64,000 bases of DNA. Source: Hippopus hippopus (taxonomy: Eukaryota > Mollusca > Bivalvia > Cardiida > Cardiidae). The translations under genes were made by a program, and so were the position numbers. Where the stretch lies: contig OX328112.1 of assembly GCA_946811185.2 (NCBI GenBank), positions 31,335,442 to 31,399,441 of the forward strand. Reading direction: 5' to 3'. Below are positions 56,433 to 64,000 of this stretch, piece after piece (positions within the stretch are counted from its first letter, which is position 1; the number at the start of each line of letters is the position of its first letter). Below the pieces are notes generated by a model. It saw nothing but the letters and a program-made list of their open reading frames with translations, searched no databases and was not told the DNA's origin.

Positions 56433-57070
56433 TTAACCCTTTACCAAACTACTAAATTTCAGACTTTTCCAAATTGAAAGAATTTGCAGATGACAAATCA
56501 AATGATGCACAAATTATGAAATTTGTGTTGAGAAGGGCAGAATTCCTGGTGGGAAAAGGGGAAAATGCTAGTAACACCTTTTCCCACCATGTTTTCCAGA
56601 GGCTTTATTTTCGGGGTCGCTAAAACTCAGGACTGGTCGGCAAAGGGTTAACTTTTTTACCAAAGGACAGTAATACAGACTTGCCTAAACTAAAAGCCTT
56701 TGAAAACGACAAATTAAATATGGCTAGAATGATGGGATTTGTTTCTGAAAGGGTAAAAAACATTGTGGGAAAAGTAGAAAATGCTGGTTACCAGCATTGC
56801 CTACTTTTCCTACGATGTTTTCAAAAGCTGTCTCTGTCAGCCTCAGTAAAACTAGGGATTATGTGGTAGAGAGTTAACCTATTACCACATAATTCAAAGT
56901 TTAAATGAACCTAACAAAGAACACCTTGGAAAAAATTGTGGAAAAAGGAGAAAATGCTGGTGACCAGCATTTTCTCTTTTTCCCACAATGCTTTCTATCT
57001 TTTCACAAATACATCCCACTTAATCTGCCTATCTGTAAGTCTAACATTTTGTAATCTGGTAAGAAGTAAA
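56433..57070. mobile_element. Run of three TTAA-1 MITEs sharing TTAA junctions
   Basis: 56433-56651 (plus), 56648-56877 (plus) and 56874-57070 (minus). The first has lost part of its loop. Confidence 0.88.
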
Positions 57071-57350
57071 CTCTTGACCAAGACCTAAAGCACCTTTATT
57101 GGTTAAAACAGTGGCTTTTGTTGATGATTTAGATCAAGATCAGACTGCACACAGGGGCATAACCAAGACTAGAAAATCATCACGAAATCTGAATCATCAT
57201 GATTGATACCTGATAATGACAATGATAATTATTTAAATATTTTTTAAGTTAACATATATATTCTTTATTTCCTCCACAAATGAAGATTACAAAAGAAAAC
57301 ATATGTTTGCATTCAACAGACAAACAGAATATACATAATGCAGTGTAAAA

Positions 57351-58463
57351 CCCCTGTCACACCAGGGCCGCGATCCCACAGCATCCAAGAAAAAATGCAG
57401 AACGCCGAGGTGCACGCAGTACTATCGCAAACAGCGTCACAGCAATGCAGTGGCATTGTGAGTAGACGCATTGGGATCGTCTAGGACGCCGAGGGACGGT
57501 GCGCATTTTGAGCATGCACAAAACAAACGCCGTCGCTCGGCGTTCTGAGAAGAGCGCAGTGGAATCACCGGAAGGTCGTCTTAGCGGCGCCGTAAGAACT
57601 CCCACAACGCCATGGGAGCTCCGCCGGCACGCACAGAAGTCGCAGTGCGAACGCTATGGTTGTCCATGCCGCTTGCATGGAGATTGTATCGCGTGCTCTG
57701 AGATGTCACCGTGTCTCTACTCTGCTTATACGGCGCGTCAGCAGCGCTTATACAACGCGTCAACGGCACTGACACGGGGTGTTATTTATTTCACAGCGTT
57801 CTTAAAACGACTCCTCTGAGCTGTAAAGGTGATTATTGCACTTGTAAGGTGCTTCTACAGCGTCCATCAGTCTTTGTCAGACAAAGACGAACATATAGTT
57901 GACGAAGTATGCAAATAAACATTTAATTCACCATGGCTGATGTACACTAGCAAGCCGGGATAGTAATGATTGAGGAGTTGACAGTGGTTGACTTGCTTTT
58001 GTTTGAGAGGTTTAGGGTTTATGTCCTGCTTTTTCCACTTTTCTTTTTAAGAGCATAGTTTTATTCTCCGATGACTTTTCGAGACCACAGCAAAGAAACA
58101 ATTGATGAATCAATGTCTATACATACAATTCGTTTTCAGAGATAGTTCATTGTCACGCGGTCAGCGTAGTGTGCGCGCCTTGAGAACGCCGTGAACGCCC
58201 AGTGCACGCAGTATGAGCACCATGAAAGCGCAGAGCACGCAGTGGTAGCGCCACGAGAGCGCAGAGAATCGCCAAGAAGAACTCCATAGGAATGCGATAA
58301 CGCGCCGTAGGAGCTGCGTAGCAACATCTTGGTCATGCTGAGAACACCGTGACATCTATGTCTTTGCGAAAAACATCAGATTTTTCCTGCGATCTCATGG
58401 CGCTCTGGGAAATTAAACAACGCCGTCCCAACGCAGTGGAAACGCCGTATAGTGTGACAGGGG
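57351..58463. mobile_element. 1.1-kb GC-rich element with CCCCTGTCACAC ends
   Basis: Perfect 12-bp inverted ends CCCCTGTCACAC / GTGTGACAGGGG. The interior is markedly GC-rich with many reiterated cgc-agt-g, gaacgcc and acgcagt motifs, giving several open frames on both strands (57499-57819, 58136-58355) without recognisable domains. Non-coding repeat arrays are more likely than genes. Confidence 0.75.
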
Positions 58464-58501
58464 CTTAAATGAACAATGAGATGATTGTTTGGCTACATGG
58501 A

Positions 58502-58502
<1 letters not shown>

Positions 58503-58572
<70 letters not shown>
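58503..58572. repeat. (TG)31 microsatellite
   Basis: Pure tg run after atatata. Confidence 0.98.
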
Positions 58573-58573
<1 letters not shown>

Positions 58574-58758
58574 CCTCCAGTTACAGGGAGTGATTTTGAT
58601 TTCAAAATTGAAAATATCAATTATTCTCCACAAAGCCCTACACTACGGGTACTCATTAGAATCGTCTCATCGAGACAATTATAATGAGCACCCACAACAC
58701 AGGGCTTCAAAGAAAAACAACGACTTAAAAATACCATCACTCCCTCCTATCTGGAGCC
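58574..58758 (+). mobile_element. Foldback element with GGAGTGAT ends
   Basis: Third copy of the 10883 family: ctccagttacagggagtgat to ctccctcctatctggag. Confidence 0.85.
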
Positions 58759-58801
58759 CTGATGCATGTATATACAATTACAATCAAAAAGCTGTCATTG
58801 T

Positions 58802-59012
58802 TAACCCTGTAACTCCCCTTAAAGACCGGAGTAAGGGAAAAACATTATGGGAAGAGTAGAAAACGCTGGTAACTAGCATTATCTCCTTTTCCCACAATGC
58901 CCCTCTACCATTTCAAAGACAGATGCCTTAACTTTAGGCATTTGTGATTTTGCGTCTGCAACGGCTTTCAGTTTGGTTCGGTCTAAAATGTTGTTTATTG
59001 GTAAAGAATTCA
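58802..59012 (-). mobile_element. TTAA-1 MITE
   Basis: ttaaccctgtaactcccctt to ttattggtaaagaattcaa. Confidence 0.8.
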
Positions 59013-59152
59013 ATCTTCGAAAATTCACATCCAAATTTTAATCAGTGTTCTTGCGATTAATATTTTTTAAGTTAACAAAAGTATCCAACAATATTTATGG
59101 AAACCCTTTTTTCTCAGGGTCGTTACAACATAGGGTTAATGGTTAACAGTAT

Positions 59153-59383
59153 CTTAACCTTTTACCAGACAGCAAAATTTTAGCCTTGTCCAAATTGGAA
59201 GCATTTGCAGATGACAATTTCAATGTGGCTCAAATGGTGCAATTATCCTTTGATAGGGTAGAAAACAATGTGGGAAAAGAAGAAAATGATGGTTACCAGC
59301 ATTTTCTCCTTTTCCCGCAATGTTTTCAAAAGCTGTCTTCCTCAGGACCATTAAAAGTCGTGATTGTTTGGTAAGGAATTTAA
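59153..59383 (+). mobile_element. TTAA-1 MITE, complete
   Basis: ttaaccttttaccagacagc to gtttggtaaggaatttaa. Borders the minisatellite. Confidence 0.88.
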
Positions 59384-60150
59384 ACAGTAGAGCTTTTGAA
59401 ACCATTCCCCGAATTAGCATATTTGCATTCAAAATAATGAAGCTTTCGAAACCAGTGCAGGAAATTTGAAATAATTGCCGTTAAAACAATGGAGCTTTTG
59501 AAACTTTTGTTGGACTTGGGGAAAAATGCCTTTAAGACAATAAAGCTTTTGAAACCATTGCGGGTTTTTGAAATAATTGCCTTCAAAACAATGAAACCTT
59601 TGAAACTGTTATAGAAATCTGAAATTATTGCTTTTAACTCTTTACCAAACGACAAAATTTTAGAATGGTCCAAACTGAAAGCACTTGCAGACGACAAAAT
59701 AAAAGTAACTAAAAAATTGAAATTTGTTTCCAGCAGGGTAGAAAACATTGTGGGAAAAGGAGAAAATGCTGGTTACCAGCATTTTCTCCTTTTCCCACAA
59801 TGTTTTCAAAAGGCTTCTATCTCAGGGTCGTAAAAACCAGGGATTGTTTGGTAAAGGGTTAAAACAGTGAAGCCTATGAAGCATTACAGGTATTTGAAAT
59901 AATTGCCTTTAAACAGTGAAGCTTTTGAAACCATTGTAGGATTAAAAAATTTGCTTTTAAAACAATGAAGCTTTTAAAATCAGTGCAGGCAAATTGAAAT
60001 TATTGCCTTTAAAACAGTGCAGCTTTTAAAACCATCATGAATTGGAATAATTGCCTTTCACTCAGTAAAGCTTTTTAAACCATTGCTGGAATTGGAGTGC
60101 TGCCTTTAAAACATTGAAGCTTTTGAAATCATCATGGGAATTGGAAAACA
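59384..60150. repeat. 50-bp minisatellite split by a TTAA-1 MITE
   Basis: About eleven units of 47-52 bp, each with gaagcttttgaaaccattg(c) and gaaataattgcctttaaaac. Interrupted at a TTAA within the unit by the MITE 59634-59862. Confidence 0.9.
59634..59862 (+). mobile_element. TTAA-1 MITE inside the minisatellite
   Basis: Complete copy, very similar to 9747-9975 (both have cagggtcgtaaaaaccaggg). The flanking minisatellite unit resumes after the duplicated TTAA. Confidence 0.92.
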
Positions 60151-60655
60151 GTTGAGCCATGTTTATCTGAACTCCATTATTCAATAAATCTAAATCGTAT
60201 GCTCCAGAAAAAATACAAGGGAACAAGATGTCTGTTTGTAAAACAGTCATCCCCCCCTACTGCCACATTGATACAGGAAGTGGCACAGTTCATAAACTGA
60301 TATCAAAAGAATTGATTGGGAAATATCGATGTCATCTTTTTGATTTATAGCCCACTTCAATTGTTAAACGTGATAATCTGTCAACAGTTTGCATAATTAT
60401 ACACACCGCCATGTGTATACATACAAGATTGTAAACAGTCGCCAATACACAGACTGGGTTATCGATTTTCTTTTCGGCACACACACGTTCGACTTCCGCT
60501 TTTTCCCAGTCAACTTCGATGCTTACTACGTCCCCGATAATACGCGAATAAAATGTTGGAGCCACAAGTTGAGCCACATATGATGATTTTTGAGACACTT
60601 TAATTTTTTTTAGCAAATGGCTCAAGTGGCGAACGGCAGTGCGGGCCTTGAATCA

Positions 60656-61688
60656 TCTGGTGGTCACTGTGACCTTGACCTTTCACGGATTAACCTTAAA
60701 ATCAATAGGGATCATTTACACTCCAAAAATCAATAGGGATCATTTACACTCCAAGATGAATATCTGTACAGAATTTGAAGGACCTATGTCAATTCTGTGT
60801 CTAGTTATCATCTGGACAAGGTTTGGTCTATATATCATTAAGTTGAAGGCCACTGTGACCTTGACCTTTGATGGATTAATCTCAAAATCGATAGGGATCA
60901 TTTACACTCCGAGATGAATATCTGTACAGAATTTGAAGAACCTATGTCAATTCTGTGTCTAGTTATCATCCGGACAAGGTTTGGTCTATATATCATTAAG
61001 TTGAAAGCCACTGTGACCTTGACCTTTGATGGATTAATCTCAAAATCGATAGGGATCATCTGCACTCTAAGACGAATGTCTGTGCCAAATTTGACGAACC
61101 TAAGTCAATTCTGTGTCTAGTTATCATCCGGACAAGGCTTAGTCTACATATCAACATGTTGAAGGTCACTGACCTTGGCCTTTGACCGATTGACTTCAAA
61201 ATCATTAGGGATCATCTACACTCCAAGACGCATGTCTGTGCCAAATTTGACGAACCTAAGTCAATTCTGTGTCTAGTTATCATCCGGACAACGTTTGGTC
61301 TATATATCAACATGTTGACGGTCACTGTGACCTTGACCTTTGACCGATTGACCACAAAATCAATAGGGATCATCTACACTCCGAGACGCATATCTGTGCC
61401 AAATTTGACGAACCTAGGTCAATTCTGTGTCTAGTTATCATCCGGACAAGGTTTGGTCTATATATCAACATGTTGACGGTCACTGTGACCTTGACCTTTG
61501 ACCGATTGACCTCAAAATCAATAGGGATCATCTACCCTCCGAGATGCATGTCTGTGCCAAATTTGACGAACCTAGGTCAATTCTGTGTCTAGTTATCATC
61601 CGGACAAGGAAAGGTCTACCTACCGACCGATGGACCGACGGACATTAGCAAAGCAATATACCTCCACTTCGTTGAAGGGGGGCATAAT
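60656..61688 (+). repeat. 158-bp tandem array, left arm
   Basis: Six units with period 156-158 bp (the first carries an extra 28-bp duplication). Each has the tgaccttgacctttga block, atagggatcat, a (c/t)aaatttga(c/a)gaacct(a) block and tctagttatcatc(c/t)gga. Ends accgacggac-type tract, then hairpin cctccacttcgttgaagggg and gcataat. Confidence 0.92.
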
Positions 61689-61689
61689 G

Positions 61690-62010
61690 AATATTTACAG
61701 TAAAATTTCTACTCTCCAATCTAGAAATCTGCATTCAAGACCTGGATTGAAAAAATCACAGGAGCTAGAAATGTGCCAAAATGACAAAATTTTACTGCAC
61801 TAAAGTTTCCAACCTCTCTTTGAGAAAGAAATTCAGTACAAACAAACGATGGAACTAATATATCAGAAATACAGTTCTACAGAGTTCTAATACAAATTAT
61901 CAAGACCATATTGGTATCCCAAAATAGACCACATCAAAGCATAGAATTAATGGAAACTCATAATGTCCTCTAATTTGTAGTGGATAAACTTGAATACAGC
62001 TTTCAAACCC
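61690..62010. other. No gene or known repeat seen
   Basis: AT-rich spacer between the arrays and TTAA-1 copies. No exon recognised. Confidence 0.5.
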
Positions 62011-62725
62011 TTAATGCTTTACCACATGAGAAAATGTTAGACTTGTCCAAGTTGAAAGTGTTGCAGACAACAAAGTAAGTGTATTTCAAACAATGATTTC
62101 TTCCACTGATACAGTAGAAAACATAATGGGAAAGGAAGAAAATGCTGGTTGCCAGCATTTTCTCCCTTTCCCACAATGTCTTTTAAAAGCCCTCTTCTTT
62201 ACAGTTGTTAAAACTCAGGACTGTGTTGTAAAGGGTTAACTCTTTTCTAAATGACAAAATTTTAGACTCTTCGAATTTGAAAGCATTCGCAAACAACATA
62301 ATATTATCAAATTTAACAGAGATGATGGTCATTGTCTATAAAAAAAAGTAGAAAACCTTGTGGGGAAAGGAGAAAATGCTGGTTACCAGCATTTTCTCCT
62401 TTTCCCATAAGATTTTCAAAAGGCTTTTTCCTGGGGGGTGGGGGGGGGGTTTAGTTAAAACTTGGGATTGTGTGGTACTTTGAGTTAACCCTTGTCATGC
62501 TGAATAAAATCAGAACTCATAACTGAAGCACGAGCACTGAAGAACTAGAGTGACAGTTGCTGGTCAATGTTTCTTATGAAAAAGTAATTTTATGGAAAAT
62601 TCTAGTTTAAAAAGGGCAAGTCGGTAGTGTAGACTAAGATCAGGCTGTAAGTATGTGCAGGCTGATCTTTGTCTATGCTGCGTGCCAAAGCAGGAATAAT
62701 CTGGGATCAGCATGACAACAGTTAA
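62011..62725. mobile_element. Run of two TTAA-1 MITEs and one different TTAA element sharing junctions
   Basis: TTAA-1 copies 62011-62239 and 62236-62488, then 62485-62725 with different ends (TTAACCCTTGTCATGCTGA / CAGCATGACAACAGTTAA) and a TTAA-2-like hairpin (gatcaggctgtaa / gcaggctgatc). Confidence 0.85.
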
Positions 62726-62743
62726 ATAGAGAACAAAATTTTT

Positions 62744-63205
62744 TTAACCTGTAACTGGGGAAAGAATTTTAAGACCACAAAAAATAAATGACGTCTAATT
62801 TGATTGGATTTGTATCTGGAAGGATAGAAAACATAGAAAATAGAGACACTTCTGGTTATATAAATATTTCCTACTTTTCCCCACATGTTTCATATATCTA
62901 TCTTCCTTGAGGCCGGTTTACCACACAGTCGCAATTTCTAACGACCCTGAGGAAAACACCTTTCCCCACTAAGTTTTCAATCCCATCAAAAACAAATTCC
63001 ATCAATGGAGCCACCTTTGAATTGTTGTCTGCAAATGCTTTGAATTTGACCTAGTCCAAAAATTTTTTTCATTTGGTAAAGGGTTAACCTATAAATGATA
63101 TGATATAATTTGAAGACTACAAAAATTAAATGATGTGCTGATATGTTTGGATTCTTCTTTGGAAGGGTAGAAAACATGAAAAGTGGTGAAATTTCTGGTT
63201 AAATA
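62744..63205. mobile_element. Eroded TTAA-1 cluster
   Basis: 62744-62900 (ttaacctgtaactgggg, eroded hairpin), 62917-63087 (accacacagtcgcaattt to tttggtaaagggttaa, hairpin deleted) and 63084-63205 (fragment). Confidence 0.65.
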
Positions 63206-63209
63206 AGCA

Positions 63210-64000
63210 TAATTATGCCCCCCCTTCAACGAAGTGGGGGTATATTGCTTTGCTTATGTCGGTCATTCGGTCGGTCGGTTGGTCGGGCGGGCGGTAGACC
63301 TTACCTTGTCCGGATGATAACTAGACACAGAATTGACCTAGGTTCGTCAAATTTGGCACAGACATGCATCTCGGAGGGTAGATGATCCCTATTGATTTTG
63401 AGGTCAATCGGTCAAAGGTCAAGGTCACAGTGACCGTCAACATGTTGATATATAGACCAAACCTTGTCCGGATGATAACTAGACACAGAATTGACCTAGG
63501 TTCGTCAAATTTAGCACAGACATTCGTCTCGGAGGGTAGATGATTCCTATTGATTTTGAGATCAATCGGTCTAAGGTCAAGGTCACAGTGACCGTCAACA
63601 TGTTGATATATAGACCAAACCTTGTCCGGATGATAACTAGACACAGAATTGACCTAGGCTCGTCAAATTTGGCACAGATATGCGTCTCGGAGTGTAGATG
63701 ATCCCTATTGATTTTGTGGTCAATCGGTCAAAGGTCAAGGTCACATTGACCGTCAACATGTTGATATATAGACCATACCTTGTCCGGATGATAACTAGAC
63801 ACAGAATTGACCTAGGTTCGTCAAATTTGGCACAGACATGCATCTCGGAGTGTAAATGATCCCTTTTGATTTTGAGGTCAATCGGTCAAAGGTCAAGGTC
63901 ACAGTGACCGTCAACATGTTAATATATAGACCAAACCTTGTCCGGATGATAATTAGACACAGAATTGACCTAGGTTCGTCAAATTTGGCACAGACATTTG
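63210..64000 (-). repeat. 158-bp tandem array, right arm, inverted, runs off the window
   Basis: Reverse orientation of the 60656 array: terminus atgcccccccttcaacgaag at 63217, then units with gaccgtcaacatgttgatat at about 63432, 63590, 63748 and 63906 (period 158). At least five units, continuing past 64000. Confidence 0.93.

Noticed and set aside
57499..57819. 106-residue frame in the GC-rich element
   Set aside because: Overlapping frames exist on both strands and composition follows reiterated short motifs. No domain recognised.
60332..60625. Minus-strand frame containing SSYVAQLVAPTFYSRIIGD
   Set aside because: Resembles the well-known false peptide produced by translating tRNA-like DNA (VAQLVE...). 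More likely a tRNA/SINE remnant than a gene.

Overview
This is AT-rich, intron-rich eukaryotic DNA, almost certainly from a bivalve mollusc, probably a heterodont clam or mussel-like clam (inference). The evidence is the repeat content: tRNA-derived SINEs of the molluscan V-SINE type, Helitron-like elements with tandem cores of about 146-165 bp and a short hairpin before a CTAA end, and very large numbers of foldback MITEs. There are no long open reading frames, no operons and no bacterial signals. Most short open frames are shadows of hairpin repeats.

Two real genes can be supported, both on the minus strand, by joining exons through GT/AG sites and matching codon phase. Gene A (12164-31110) is a complete small gene for a single-pass type II membrane protein with a class I S-adenosylmethionine methyltransferase domain. 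Exon 1 holds the signal anchor and a short coiled coil. Exon 3 holds the SAM-binding core and exon 4 the C-terminus. Between exons 1 and 3 lie two diverged copies of one exon (2a at 22503-22647, 2b at 21047-21170). Both run from phase 0 to phase 1, so only one can be used in a functional mRNA. This gives predicted proteins of 310 or 303 residues. Gene B (51684-53032) is the 3' end of a gene of unknown family. Its two last coding exons join in phase, and it carries a DFRxxL-type actin-binding motif close to the stop. Earlier exons, if coding, were not found and may lie beyond the window.

The remaining 60 kb or so is repeats. The dominant family (here TTAA-1, about 220-230 bp, roughly 60 whole or partial copies) has CCCTTTACC-type ends next to TTAA and a central near-perfect hairpin. 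A second TTAA family (TTAA-2, about 185-220 bp, ends CCCTTAGGCTGCTAA, more than 20 copies) and at least four further TTAA-flanked elements occur, several nested in one another at TTAA sites. TTAA-1 copies often sit head-to-tail sharing one TTAA, in runs of two to four. A third foldback family (here CATG-foldback, about 260 bp, ends GCCATGCTCTG) has about 12 copies.

Layout: 0-7.4 kb is a duplicated segment with different insertions in each copy. 7.4-12 kb is foldbacks and SINEs. 12.2-31.1 kb is gene A with repeat-filled introns, followed by its likely promoter at 31.5-31.6 kb. 31.8-40.8 kb is a Helitron-like element, nested SINEs, TTAA-1 runs and 1.7 kb of plain sequence. 41-44.4 kb is a nested transposon stack. 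44.5-51.3 kb is more TTAA-1, a hAT-like insertion and a 155-bp tandem array. 51.7-53.0 kb is gene B. 53-60.2 kb is TTAA-1 runs, a GC-rich 1.1-kb element and a 50-bp minisatellite split by a MITE. 60.6-64 kb is two inverted arrays of a 158-bp repeat, several units of which carry a perfect GGTCAnnnTGACC palindrome. Family names used here are local labels, not database names.
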